Shown: positions 56,613 through 64,000, counted from the stretch's first letter. The stretch: 64,000 bases of DNA from Virgisporangium ochraceum (GCF_016863655.1 NZ_BOPH01000125.1:22952-86951); one strand, 5' to 3'. Program-made: numbers and translations. The notes: generated by a model from the sequence alone, not told the origin.

Positions 56613-57034
56613 TGGCCCCGCGGAAGGCCCTGTCGAAGGCCCCGCACACCGACGTGCTGCTGACCGTGATGGGCGCGCCGCACGAGTCCGACCTGTTCAC
56701 CAGCGTGCTGCGGCTGACGCAGGCGCTCCTGGAGACCGGCGCGTCGGTGCAGGTGTGGACGTGCGGGTATGCGAACATGATGACCCAGCGCGGGCTCGGG
56801 GACTCCAAGCCGCGCAACCTCGCCGCCTGGTCGGTGGACTACCCGTCGCCGGCGACGCTCGTCCGTGGGCTGCTGGACCGGTTCCCGGGGCGGCTGTTCT
56901 GGTTCGGGTGCCGGTTCTGCAGCGACGACCGCGGTGCCGTCGACCACCTGCCGGAGGTGGCGCTGCGCGCGCCGTCGAAGTTCGCCGACCACGTGGGTAC
57001 AGCGCGCAAGACGCTGTTCATCGGGGTGATGTGA
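56612..57034 (+). CDS. DsrE-fold protein 2 (DsrE/F-like)
   Basis: The 140-residue protein has HTDVLLTVMGAPHESDLFTS, then VLRLTQALLETGASVQVWTC and YANMMTQRGLGD, which is the layout of DsrE/DsrF (alternating beta strands with a conserved helix). Cysteines in VWTCGY and FGCRFCSDD are candidates for carrying persulfide. Its start overlaps the stop of protein 1. DsrE-family proteins pass sulfur along a relay in sulfite reduction or tRNA thiolation (TusBCD). Here the operon suggests a biosynthetic use that is not established. Confidence 0.7.
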   Translation: MAPRKALSKAPHTDVLLTVMGAPHESDLFTSVLRLTQALLETGASVQVWTCGYANMMTQRGLGDSKPRNLAAWSVDYPSPATLVRGLLDRFPGRLFWFGCRFCSDDRGAVDHLPEVALRAPSKFADHVGTARKTLFIGVM

Positions 57035-57417
57035 TGCGGGGACTGGCCATCGTCGAACGGGCCTACCGCGGGGCGGTCGAGAACCAGTACGCCGACGCCC
57101 TGTACTGCGCGTACCTGCTGCACCAGCACATGGGCGGGCTGGACATCCTCCTGCGCGGCCCGGCCGTGTCGTACGTGGCCGCCGCGCCGGCGCCGCCGGG
57201 CCTGCGGGTCGGCGACCGGGTCGTGCGGACGCTGAGCGACCCGCGTGCCGGGCTGCGACGGCTGATCGCGGCCGGGGTGGGCGTCTGGGCCGAGGAGCAG
57301 GACGTGCTCGCGCTAGGTCTGTCCACAGAGGACTGTGTGGCGGTCGGGGTGTCCATGACGGACAGTGCGGAGATGACCCGACGGTGGGACGGCTACTGGA
57401 GCGTCTTCTACCTGTGA
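57034..57417 (+). CDS. DsrE-fold protein 3 (DsrE-like)
   Basis: The 127-residue protein has the best match to the DsrE domain: AIVERAYRGAVENQYADALY, LLHQHMGGLDILLRGPAVSY and then GVGVWAEEQDVLALGLS, VAVGVSMTDSAEMTRRWD. Cysteines are in LYCAYLL and EDCVAV. The start overlaps the stop of protein 2 (TGATG). It is the last gene of the long transcription unit; its stop converges with the membrane-protein gene 3 bp away. A sequence TCCACAGAGGA close to TCCACNGTGGA occurs near its end. Confidence 0.72.
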   Translation: MRGLAIVERAYRGAVENQYADALYCAYLLHQHMGGLDILLRGPAVSYVAAAPAPPGLRVGDRVVRTLSDPRAGLRRLIAAGVGVWAEEQDVLALGLSTEDCVAVGVSMTDSAEMTRRWDGYWSVFYL

Positions 57418-57420
57418 CGC

Positions 57421-57921
57421 CTATCTGGGACCCCGGAAACAGCGCCACCCCAGTACCGCCCAGCACACGCCCCACGCGATGAAGAACGGCGACCACAGGA
57501 ACAGGTCCCAGCGCACCGTGTACTCCGTCTGCGGGGACACCCCGATGACCAGCCGCTGGATCCCGCCGACGATCTGGCCGACGCCGCGCAGGACCATGAG
57601 CGCGGCCAGTCCCCACGTGCCCGCCAGCACCAGCCAGCGCGGGAAGACCCGGAACCACGGGCGGGTGGTGGCGACCGCGGCAAGCGCGGCGGCCGCGGCC
57701 AGACCGACGCTGACCCAGTGCCCGACGACGGTTCCCGGCTCGCGGGCGAGCAGGTCGTCGATCGCCTCCCGGGGCAGCGGGGACTCGGCCATCAGCGTGG
57801 AGCCGCCGAGCGCCCAGTGCAGCTTGAGCGCGCCGTACGCCACCGCGCAGGCGCACGCGCCGTAGACGGGCCAGTCGCGCAGCAGGGCCGGCGTCGTCCG
57901 GTCCGGCGCCACGCCGGTCAC
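57421..57921 (-). CDS. Small membrane protein, DUF3995-like
   Basis: The 166-residue protein starts at a GTG at 57921 overlapping the upstream stop (GTGA). It has four hydrophobic segments (VYGACACAVAYGALKLHWAL, VSVGLAAAAALAAVATT, WLVLAGTWGLAALMVLRGVG, WSPFFIAWGVCWAVLGW), in a length and layout of actinobacterial DUF3995 proteins. The function is unknown. It is the last gene of the minus-strand unit that begins with the methyltransferase. Confidence 0.72.
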   Translation of the reverse strand: MTGVAPDRTTPALLRDWPVYGACACAVAYGALKLHWALGGSTLMAESPLPREAIDDLLAREPGTVVGHWVSVGLAAAAALAAVATTRPWFRVFPRWLVLAGTWGLAALMVLRGVGQIVGGIQRLVIGVSPQTEYTVRWDLFLWSPFFIAWGVCWAVLGWRCFRGPR

Positions 57922-58421
57922 CCCCGCCGCCACTGACGCGAGCGCCGCTGGTACGACACCGTGGCGGCGGTCCACAGCGCCAGGCCGGCGACGGTCTGCA
58001 CCCCCATGAGGATCCGCTCCTCCAGCGGCTCCGAGCCGCCGAAGACCCGGGCGGCGACGAACGGCACGCCCGCGGCCGTCGGCACGAGCGCGCCCCACAT
58101 CGCCGTGAGCATCATCCACCGCGGGATCCGCCGCCCCCAGCCCTGCACGCTCGCCAGGGCGAGCACGGCGGCGCCGGCACCCATCGCGGCGAGCGTCCCC
58201 TGCCGCAGCGCGACGTGGCCGAGCTCGTCGTACGCCGACCGCGGCACCTCCTCGCCGAAGGGCATTCCGAGCTTGCCCTGCACCGCGTACGTGGCCTTCA
58301 TACCGGCGTAGACCAGGAACCCGGCGGCGCAGACGTAGGCCGGCCAGGCCGACCGCCAGGGCGCGTGCCCGCCGGTGTCGGCAGGCGCTTCGGTGTCGGC
58401 GTTCGCGGTGGGTTCGGTCAT
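57918..58421 (-). CDS. Small membrane protein of unknown function
   Basis: The 167-residue protein has a polar N-terminus (TEPTANADTEAPADTGGH), then four membrane segments including PAYVCAAGFLVYAGMKATYA, GTLAAMGAGAAVLALASV and VQTVAGLALWTAATV. It resembles its downstream neighbour in size and topology, and both may be paralogues. GGAAGG precedes the ATG at 58421. It sits 31 bp after the metallopeptidase stop and is coupled to the next gene. Confidence 0.7.
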   Translation of the reverse strand: MTEPTANADTEAPADTGGHAPWRSAWPAYVCAAGFLVYAGMKATYAVQGKLGMPFGEEVPRSAYDELGHVALRQGTLAAMGAGAAVLALASVQGWGRRIPRWMMLTAMWGALVPTAAGVPFVAARVFGGSEPLEERILMGVQTVAGLALWTAATVSYQRRSRQWRRG

Positions 58422-58452
58422 CGAGTGACATCCTTCCGGCGGGGAGTCGGTA

Positions 58453-59862
58453 TCACGGGCCGAGGGTGCCCGGCCACAGGTGTTCGGGAGCCGGCCGCGT
58501 CGTGCCGCGCGCCCACGCGTCGAAGAACGCCGTGAGGTCCTGCCCCGACACCCGTGCGGCGAACGCCTCGAACTCCGGCCAGGTGGCGTTCGAGTGGGCG
58601 TGCAGGGTCGGCCACGACCGCAGAACCGAGGCGAACGCCCGCTCGCCGATCCGGTGCCGCAGCGCGTGCAACGCGAGCGGTCCGCGCAGGTACACGGGGT
58701 AGTTGAACTCTTCGTTCGGTCCCATGTCGTACAACGGGCGGGTCCAGAAGTCGGGGATCCACTCCTCGGCCTGCGCGATCAGGTCGCGGTACCGGGCGTC
58801 GAGGTCGGCGCCGTCCTTCGCCTCGTCCCACAGCCAGGGGGCGTAGCTCGCGAAGCACTCGGAGACGCAGACGTCCTTCCACTGCCGTACCGTCGCCGAG
58901 TCGCCGAACCACTGGTGGGCGGTCTCGTGCACGACGGTCGCCAGGTCGGCGTAGGCCGCGTACACCGGGCGGCCCTGCGTCTCCATCGAGAACGGCACGG
59001 GGTCGGCGAGGAAGACACCGCCCGCCGCGTCCTGGGGATACGGGCCGAACCTGGAGGCCATGAACCCGATTATCTCCGGCAACCGGGCCGCCAGCGAACG
59101 CTTGTCGTCGCCGACCCCGGGCGCGTAGGCGTGCACGACCGGCGTGCCGTCACCCAACCGGGTGCGCTCCACCGTGAACCGGTCGATCGCGAGGAGGGAC
59201 AGGTACGTCGCCATCGGCCTCGTCTGCGCCCACCGGTAGGTGGTCCAGCCCGGTCCGGTCGTGCTGCCGGCCTCCCGGCCGTTGGACACGACCGTCCATC
59301 CCGTGGGAACGGTGGCGGTGAGCCGGAAGGTCGCCTTGTCCGTCGGGACGTCGTTGGCCGGGAACCACGTGGTGGCGGTGTGCGGGGCGCCGGCCGCGAA
59401 CACGCCGCCGGTGCTCGTGTCCTGCCAACCACTCAGGCCGAGCAACCGGTGCGGGAGCGGCGCCGGCCGGCCCTCGTAGCGCACCACGGCGCGGAACCCG
59501 GCACCGCGGCGCAGCGCGTCGTCGGGCGTGATGACCAGCTCGTGCTCGGCCTCCCGGGTGAACCGGGCCGGCCGGCCGTCGACGGTGACGGCGGTGACCG
59601 TCAGGCCGTTCAGGTCGAGGTTGAACCGGCGCAGCGCCCGGGTCGCGCGTGCGGTGACGACCGCCTCCCCCGTGAGCAGACGCGTGTCCGGCGCGTAGGT
59701 GAGCCCGAGGTCGTAGTCGAGGACGTCGATCCCGCCGTTGCCGTCGGTGGGGTAGTACGGGTCACCGGCACCGGCGGCGCCGTCGACCGGTGGGTGGCCC
59801 GCCCCGGTCGTCAGCAGGAGGGCGGCGGCGGCCACCGCCAGGAGCACGCGGCTTCGGTTCAC
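58453..59862 (-). CDS. Secreted M1-family-like zinc metallopeptidase
   Basis: The 469-residue product starts at a GTG at 59862, with a signal peptide NRSRVLLAVAAAALLLTTGA. The N-terminal domain (30-240) is the M1 beta-sandwich, then the catalytic domain has HETAHQWFGDSATV (zinc HExxH) with the third ligand Glu in VSECFASYAPWL. The usual GAMEN is replaced by FSMETQG near residue 250, still with Met-Glu. It would act outside the cell as an aminopeptidase. It lies 26 bp downstream of the TDO-like gene. It may process a secreted prodrug or be an unrelated passenger. Confidence 0.9.
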   Translation of the reverse strand: MNRSRVLLAVAAAALLLTTGAGHPPVDGAAGAGDPYYPTDGNGGIDVLDYDLGLTYAPDTRLLTGEAVVTARATRALRRFNLDLNGLTVTAVTVDGRPARFTREAEHELVITPDDALRRGAGFRAVVRYEGRPAPLPHRLLGLSGWQDTSTGGVFAAGAPHTATTWFPANDVPTDKATFRLTATVPTGWTVVSNGREAGSTTGPGWTTYRWAQTRPMATYLSLLAIDRFTVERTRLGDGTPVVHAYAPGVGDDKRSLAARLPEIIGFMASRFGPYPQDAAGGVFLADPVPFSMETQGRPVYAAYADLATVVHETAHQWFGDSATVRQWKDVCVSECFASYAPWLWDEAKDGADLDARYRDLIAQAEEWIPDFWTRPLYDMGPNEEFNYPVYLRGPLALHALRHRIGERAFASVLRSWPTLHAHSNATWPEFEAFAARVSGQDLTAFFDAWARGTTRPAPEHLWPGTLGP

Positions 59863-59888
59863 GGCTTTGTCTCCCTACCGGCAGGCTC

Positions 59889-61052
59889 TCATCGACAGGC
59901 GAAGTCGACGAGCAGGTCGTGGTGCTCCGTGCGGTCACCGGTCCGGGCGTAGCGGGTCTTGTCGACGTACCGCTTGAGGTAGCTGGCCCCGTCGGTGCCG
60001 CCCGAGCCCTTGATGTCGGCCAGGTACCTACGCCCGAACCCGTAGTGCCGGCCGCGCCAGGTGAGCAGCGCGCGGGTGCTGTCGTCGAGCAGCGACCGCA
60101 GCGCGGGGTCGCCGGTCTCCTCGACGACGTCGACCAGCGCCCGCCGGCCGCGCAGGGCCGGTGCGTTGAGCACGGCCAGGTGGGGGAAGCGGTCGTACGT
60201 CTCGGCCTTGCGGGGGTCGTGCCCGTAGACCACCAGCTCCATCAGGTGGTAGTTCAGCGACTGCACGGCACTGGCCGCGCCGGTGGCCTCCCGGAATCCC
60301 ATGAACATGGTCGGGGTCAGCGTGCGCAGCAGGTGGAAGATGTCGTTGAGCAGGTCCGCGTACGTGCCGAGGCGGCGTAGCCGCTCGCCGGCGAGCGGCG
60401 GGTCGGCGCCCACCGCGTCGACGACCCGGTGCGCGGTCTGCCGCACCAGGAAGAAGACGAGCTCGCAGGCCTGCACGCACCGCAGGAAGATGTGCTCGTC
60501 GTGCTTGTCCGACTGCCGGAAGCCGCTGCACCGCGAGAGCAGGAACCGCCGGCGGCGCGCGCTGTCGGTGACGAACTCGCCGCGGACGAGGTCCTGCACG
60601 GTCTCACCGCTGCCGGGGTCGGTGACGATCCGGCGGACGCGGGTGATGAGGGTCCGCAGCCGGTGCAGCCGTTCGCTCGTCTCGGCCGAGGGACGCCAGA
60701 CCCGGCCGGCCTCCCGGCTCTCCACCCGGGCCAGGTCGGAGAGTGTCACGTGCAGCGCCACCAGTGCCGCCCGGTCGGTGTCGTCGGGGTGCTGGCGCAG
60801 GTACCAGTCGAACACGTGCAGGCTGGTGTACCGGTAGTACTCGGGAATGGTGTCGCGCCGGCTGAACGACCGGGTCAGCAGCCGGACGGTCTCGTCGTGC
60901 GGCCCGTCCGCTCCGACCGACGCGCGCTCGTAGCACGCGGCCAGCTCGTCGCGTTCGGCGTCGGTGAGGACGATCCGCCCGTTGGTGAACTGGAGGTCGG
61001 CGAACCGCTCGCAGTCGGCCGGCATCCATGTGGTCTCCAGGTGCCTACGCAT
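59889..61052 (-). CDS. TDO-superfamily heme protein
   Basis: The 387-residue protein has features of the tryptophan 2,3-dioxygenase superfamily: EYYRYTSLHVFDWYLRQHP in the N-terminal half and a C-terminal WRGRHYGFGRRYL followed by IKGSGGTDGASYLKRYVD, which corresponds to the heme-His and flexible GTGGSSG-type loop. It is longer than true TDOs (~280) and closer in length to PrnB-type members. It could oxidise an indole ring or hydroxylate a Trp-derived substrate. Its start overlaps the methyltransferase stop by 8 bp, so the two act together, as MarE and a methyltransferase do in maremycin formation (recalled, not compared). Confidence 0.8.
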   Translation of the reverse strand: MRRHLETTWMPADCERFADLQFTNGRIVLTDAERDELAACYERASVGADGPHDETVRLLTRSFSRRDTIPEYYRYTSLHVFDWYLRQHPDDTDRAALVALHVTLSDLARVESREAGRVWRPSAETSERLHRLRTLITRVRRIVTDPGSGETVQDLVRGEFVTDSARRRRFLLSRCSGFRQSDKHDEHIFLRCVQACELVFFLVRQTAHRVVDAVGADPPLAGERLRRLGTYADLLNDIFHLLRTLTPTMFMGFREATGAASAVQSLNYHLMELVVYGHDPRKAETYDRFPHLAVLNAPALRGRRALVDVVEETGDPALRSLLDDSTRALLTWRGRHYGFGRRYLADIKGSGGTDGASYLKRYVDKTRYARTGDRTEHHDLLVDFACR

Positions 61053-62058
61053 GTGACCCCTCTGCTGTGGACCGGTGTCCGATGACCAGGTGCTTGTCCT
61101 GAGTGGACCGTCGCACGTCGCACCGGACGAAACCGGCCCCGTGCAACAGCTCGACGTACTCGGCCGCGCTGCGGTGGCGGCCGTCGGTCTCCACGTGCAT
61201 CGACAGGTTCATCGCGGCGGTCGCGAGCGGGCCGCGCTTGTCGTGGTCGAACAGCCGCTCCATCACCACGACCCGACCGCCGGGCGCACACGCGTCATGG
61301 GCGGCGCGCAGCAGGGCGAGGCACGTCTCGTCGGTCCAGTCCGAGAGGATGTAGCCGAAGCTGATGCAGTCACCGCCCGGCAGCGGGTCCCGGAAGAAGT
61401 CGCCGCCGACGAAGTCGAGCCGACCGTCCAGCCCGTACCGGTGCCGGGTCCGCGCCAGGTGCGGCTCCACGGCGGGCAGGTCGAACACGGTGGCGCGCAG
61501 GTCGGGGTGGGCGCGCAGGGCGGCGACGGAGAACGGGCCGTTCGCGCCGCCGACGTCGACGAGGTGGGTGTGCCCGTCGAGCTCGGCGAGCTCGACCAGC
61601 TCGGTGGAGACGTCGAAGCTGAGCTGCCACATGGCCGCGAGGAACTGTCCGACCGAGGCGTCGTCGCGGTAGATCTCGTCGAACGCGCCCGGGCCCGCGG
61701 GCGGCTTGCCGGAGACGAGGTACTCGGGCAGCTGGCGCAGCCGGTCGGCGGTGCTCTCCACCAGGTGCGCGAGGAACCCGCCGAGGTAGCGGGGGTCGTC
61801 CGGGTCCAGGTACGGCCGGTGCGCGTCGGGCACGCGGAACCGGCCGCCGTCGTCGCGGTCGATGACCTCGAAGGCGCCCAGGGTCAGCAGCAGACGCTCG
61901 ACCGTGTCGGGGGTGAGCCGCAACGCCGTGGCCACCTCCGCCGCGTCGGCGCCGTCGTGCGCGATGAGGTACGCCAGCACGCCGTGCTCCGCCGCGAGGT
62001 GCAGTGCCGGCGTCGCGAATACGCCGTAGATCGCCTTTTCCAGGTGCGCGGGCGCCAT
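61045..62058 (-). CDS. SAM-dependent methyltransferase (Methyltransf_2 type)
   Basis: The 337-residue protein has the N-terminal dimerisation helices (LEKAIYGVFATPALHLAAEH) and a Rossmann domain with THLVDVGGANGPFSVAAL (SAM motif I), TVFDLPAVEPHLA, and GDCISFGYILSDWTDETCLA and GRVVVMERLF. This is the plant-type O-methyltransferase family, which also includes bacterial C-methyltransferases that act on kynurenine or indolepyruvate derivatives. AGGAGTG precedes the ATG at 62058. The adjoining TDO-like gene suggests an aromatic, Trp-derived substrate. A strong hairpin lies 31 bases upstream. Confidence 0.9.
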   Translation of the reverse strand: MAPAHLEKAIYGVFATPALHLAAEHGVLAYLIAHDGADAAEVATALRLTPDTVERLLLTLGAFEVIDRDDGGRFRVPDAHRPYLDPDDPRYLGGFLAHLVESTADRLRQLPEYLVSGKPPAGPGAFDEIYRDDASVGQFLAAMWQLSFDVSTELVELAELDGHTHLVDVGGANGPFSVAALRAHPDLRATVFDLPAVEPHLARTRHRYGLDGRLDFVGGDFFRDPLPGGDCISFGYILSDWTDETCLALLRAAHDACAPGGRVVVMERLFDHDKRGPLATAAMNLSMHVETDGRHRSAAEYVELLHGAGFVRCDVRRSTQDKHLVIGHRSTAEGSHA

Positions 62059-62088
62059 ACAAGCACTCCTGTCGCGGGGGATGCGGAT

Positions 62089-62115
62089 ACGCGCGGCCGC
62101 GGCACGGCCGCGCGT
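62089..62115. promoter_or_regulatory. Perfect 11-bp hairpin upstream of the methyltransferase
   Basis: ACGCGCGGCCG and CGGCCGCGCGT pair exactly around a 5-base loop. It lies 31 bases before the start, so in a leader RNA it could limit translation, or it may be an operator. Confidence 0.5.
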
Positions 62116-62258
62116 TGTAGAACGGTAGGTCCGGTGACCGGCATCGACGAAGCCCACATCGAAGATCCTGTTGTGGACACCGGATGATCCTGTGAGCGGC
62201 CGGTGCCCCGAAGGGGTCACCCGGACCCTGGCAGGGGTCGCTGTCCGTCGATGCAGGG

Positions 62259-62288
62259 TTAACCGCCGGCGAGGTCGGTCCGTAGTCT
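62259..62288 (+). promoter_or_regulatory. Candidate promoter for the LysR-like gene
   Basis: TTAACC (62259-62264), an 18-base spacer and TAGTCT (62283-62288) form a good vegetative-type promoter. The predicted start near 62295 leaves a leader of about 150 bases. Confidence 0.55.
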
Positions 62289-62446
62289 GACTTCACTTCA
62301 GTAATTCGAATCCACTCGGTTGGATGTCGAGTTCGGAGCCACGCACGGGGGTCGCCACACTGTCGACAGCACCGTGTCGGGGCTCTCCCAAGACCACACG
62401 CCTCGCGGTTGCCACCGCGCCTGCGGCAGATCGGGGGAAGAACCGT

Positions 62447-62725
62447 ATGGACGAGCGGGAGCTTCGCGCGTTCCTATCCATCGCGACGATCGGCCGGATG
62501 GACATGGCCGCAAAGGCCCTGGGCTATTCGCAGCCGGCCGTCAGCTACCAGATCAAGTGCCTGGAACAGAACCTGGGGTACAAGCTGTTCACCCGGGACT
62601 CCACCGGAGCCCGGCTGACCCGGGAAGGGCAGATGATCCTGCCCTCGGTACGTGCCGCGCTCATGCTCTTCGACGGCATCCGGGAAGCGTCGCCGCGGCG
62701 GTCGGCGGTCGCATTTCCTGCCTGA
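62447..62725 (+). CDS. LysR-type DNA-binding domain without an effector domain
   Basis: The 92-residue protein contains only the LysR winged helix: ELRAFLSIATIGRMDMAAKA, then LGYSQPAVSYQIKCLEQNLG, then YKLFTRDSTGARLTREG. It stops after the linker helix, where a normal LysR protein continues with ~200 residues of inducer-binding domain. GGGGAAG precedes the ATG at 62447; an upstream ATG at 62324 in the same frame encodes 41 low-complexity residues. Downstream sequence to the MbtH gene does not encode a remaining effector domain as far as I can see. It may be a functional short regulator or a truncated one. Confidence 0.85.
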   Translation: MDERELRAFLSIATIGRMDMAAKALGYSQPAVSYQIKCLEQNLGYKLFTRDSTGARLTREGQMILPSVRAALMLFDGIREASPRRSAVAFPA

Positions 62726-62860
62726 TTCGAGCCTACGGTCGCCGTACCCGGTACGCCACCGCGCATTCAACAAATCGCACTGCAGGCTTTTCGATGCACC
62801 GTTGTCCGCCGCGACGGTCGACTGGTTCCCTGAACCGACACCGAACTGGAGGAACTCGCG

Positions 62861-63079
62861 ATGACCAACCCGTTCGACGACGACGAGGGCAGCTTCTACG
62901 TCCTGGTCAACGCCGAGAACCAGCACTCGCTGTGGCCGGCGTTCGCCGAGGTGCCGGCCGGCTGGACCGTGGTGCACGGTCAGAGCGGCCGCAAGGAGTG
63001 CCTGGACTACATCGAGAACAACTGGACGGACATGCGTCCCACGAGCCTTGTCGCGGTGATGGAGGGCTCGACCCCGTAA
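62861..63079 (+). CDS. MbtH-like protein
   Basis: The 72-residue protein has all family marks: NPFDDDEGSFYVLVNAENQH, SLWPAF, VPAGWTVVHG and CLDYIENNWTDMRPTSL. MbtH proteins bind A domains and are often needed for their solubility and activity. GGAGGAACT eight bases before the ATG sets the start. It lies on the plus strand with the TEII gene, outside the long NRPS operon, and probably serves several of its A domains, with Thr and Gly A domains among common MbtH clients. Confidence 0.96.
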   Translation: MTNPFDDDEGSFYVLVNAENQHSLWPAFAEVPAGWTVVHGQSGRKECLDYIENNWTDMRPTSLVAVMEGSTP

Positions 63080-63162
63080 CCCTCCGTCCGACGGTCGGCC
63101 GGCTCCCGGTGGTGTGACCGGGAGACCGGCCGACTGTCGTCTGTCCACAAAGGAGACACGCA

Positions 63163-63963
63163 GTGGAGGCAATAGTGCGGCCGGACCCCCGGCCCGACGC
63201 CAGCCACGCGCTGGTGTGCTTCAGCTTCAGCGGTGGTGGCACCGCCCGCATGCGGTCCTGGGCGCGGGTGCTGCCGCCGCACGTGGAGCTGCTCCTCGTC
63301 TGCTACCCGGGGCGGGAGGGCCGCTTCGTCGAGCCGTTCGCGGCCGACTGGGACGCGCTGGTCGCCGACGCGGTGCGGGTCGTGCACCACGCGGTCACGG
63401 TGCCGTACACAGTGCCGTACACGGTGCTCGGCCACAGCCTCGGCGCGTGGGTGGCGTTCGAGGTCGCCGTCCGGATGGGCCGGCTCGGCCGCGCACCGAC
63501 GACCGTCGTCGCGTCGGCGTCCGAACCACCGACCCGCTGGCGGCACAAGCGCACCCGGCCGCCGACGGCGGCCGACACCGACGACGAGCTGATCGCCTGG
63601 ATGGGACGCGTCGGGCAGGTTCCGGCGGCGGTGCTCGCCGAGCCGGAGCTGCGGGCGATGGCGGTCGACGTGCTGCGCGCCGACATCCGGGTCTCCGACT
63701 CCTACCGCTACCGTCCGGGCGTCCGCGTCGACGCCCCGATCCAGGTGCTGCACGGGACCCGCGACCACGACGTCGATCCGGGGACGCTGTTCGACTGGGC
63801 CGACCTGACGACCGCCAGCTGTCTCATCGAAGCCGTCGACGGCGGGCACTTCTACACCGACGAGATCTGGGCCTCGCTGCCGACGCTCGTCTACGGCGGG
63901 GCCGACCCGCCGACCACGCGGCGCGTCGGATCGTGGGATCCGGCCCTGACCCAGGCGGGGTGA
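63163..63963 (+). CDS. Type II thioesterase
   Basis: The 266-residue alpha/beta-hydrolase has CFSFSGGGTARMRSWARVL, YPGREGRFVEP, the nucleophile elbow TVLGHSLGAWVAFEV, the Asp in LHGTRDHDV and the His in VDGGHFY. Type II thioesterases remove stalled or wrong acyl groups from carrier domains of NRPSs. A 12-base tandem duplication encodes VPYTVPYT just before the elbow. AAAGGAG precedes the GTG at 63163. Together with MbtH it supplies the accessory functions of the cluster. Confidence 0.95.
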   Translation: MEAIVRPDPRPDASHALVCFSFSGGGTARMRSWARVLPPHVELLLVCYPGREGRFVEPFAADWDALVADAVRVVHHAVTVPYTVPYTVLGHSLGAWVAFEVAVRMGRLGRAPTTVVASASEPPTRWRHKRTRPPTAADTDDELIAWMGRVGQVPAAVLAEPELRAMAVDVLRADIRVSDSYRYRPGVRVDAPIQVLHGTRDHDVDPGTLFDWADLTTASCLIEAVDGGHFYTDEIWASLPTLVYGGADPPTTRRVGSWDPALTQAG

Positions 63964-63965
63964 GC

Positions 63966-64000
63966 ATGTCTTCAGCAACCGAACACGACCGGGTGGTGTT
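63966..64000 (+). CDS. 5' end of an unidentified gene
   Basis: An ATG two bases after the thioesterase stop opens MSSATEHDRVV, running off the right edge. It is too short to identify but implies that the cluster continues. Confidence 0.45.
   Translation, partial: MSSATEHDRVV

Larger units (their letters stand above)
62059..62446. other. Divergent control region between the methyltransferase and LysR-like genes
   Basis: This 388-bp stretch holds a perfect hairpin (62089-62115), two GATCCTGT repeats near 62164 and 62186, a promoter candidate on the plus strand (62259-62288) and the ribosome-binding site of the LysR-like gene. No gene is seen. Confidence 0.6.

Noticed and set aside
56333..57417. 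Alternative plus frames over the DsrE-like genes
   Set aside because: The chosen frames are linked by TGATG overlaps and show an alternating hydrophobic pattern. The alternatives are Arg/Ala/Gly-rich.
59889..62058. A complete kynurenine/anthranilate pathway
   Set aside because: Only a TDO-superfamily protein and a methyltransferase are present. No arylformamidase, kynurenine monooxygenase or kynureninase is in the window.
62298..62320. TTCGAATCCACTC resembling a tRNA T-arm
   Set aside because: No acceptor, D or anticodon arms can be formed around it.

Overview
The window is about 73% G+C by my estimate. It has GTG starts, many ATGA/GTGA gene junctions, probable leaderless promoters and NRPS machinery, all of which point to a filamentous actinomycete, perhaps a member of the Pseudonocardiales. 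The exact taxon cannot be fixed from the sequence. No tRNA, rRNA, CRISPR array, transposase or phage gene was seen.

Positions 1-22,815 carry ordinary chromosomal and accessory genes. In order these are a truncated sensor kinase, a small MerR regulator, a lipoprotein, a Bcr/CflA-type MFS exporter, a repeat-containing hypothetical, two small membrane proteins, a PadR regulator coupled to a permease-prefix membrane protein, an RNase HI with two Cys/His motifs, ArsR, a macrolide-type glycosyltransferase and an S9 peptidase. A decayed gene abuts a pair of structured mini-repeats, followed by a GNAT acetyltransferase, a secreted ricin-type lectin, a TetR/SDR pair with two dyad operators, an HNH/DUF5710-like protein, a secreted Asp-box (sialidase-fold) protein, a cupin, a CBS-BON protein and a two-component system.

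Positions 22,992-57,417 read as one very long transcription unit of 12 genes joined by short gaps or overlaps: a DrrAB-like ABC exporter, a [3Fe-4S]-type ferredoxin, four NRPS genes (eight modules), a glycosyltransferase, a cytochrome P450 and three consecutive DsrE-fold proteins. My reading of the A-domain pockets gives Pro-Val-X(D)-Thr-Gln(D)-Gly-Y on the first three synthetases. A separate C-A(Thr)-T-TE synthetase follows. X and Y are not assigned. The product would be a P450-modified, glycosylated peptide of about seven or eight residues, possibly with sulfur delivered by the DsrE trio. I do not recognise the cluster.

Positions 57,421-62,058 form a minus-strand unit: a SAM methyltransferase, a TDO-superfamily heme protein, a secreted M1-type metallopeptidase and two membrane proteins. 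The methyltransferase/TDO pair suggests a tryptophan-derived building block. Positions 62,447-64,000 run on the plus strand: a LysR DNA-binding domain without an effector domain, MbtH, a type II thioesterase and the start of another gene. The cluster therefore probably continues past the right edge.

Outside the cluster, the items most worth a second look are the two 61-63 bp mini-elements with compensatory arm changes near 14.2-14.5 kb, the over-represented palindrome TCCACNGTGGA, and the run of probable leaderless genes.
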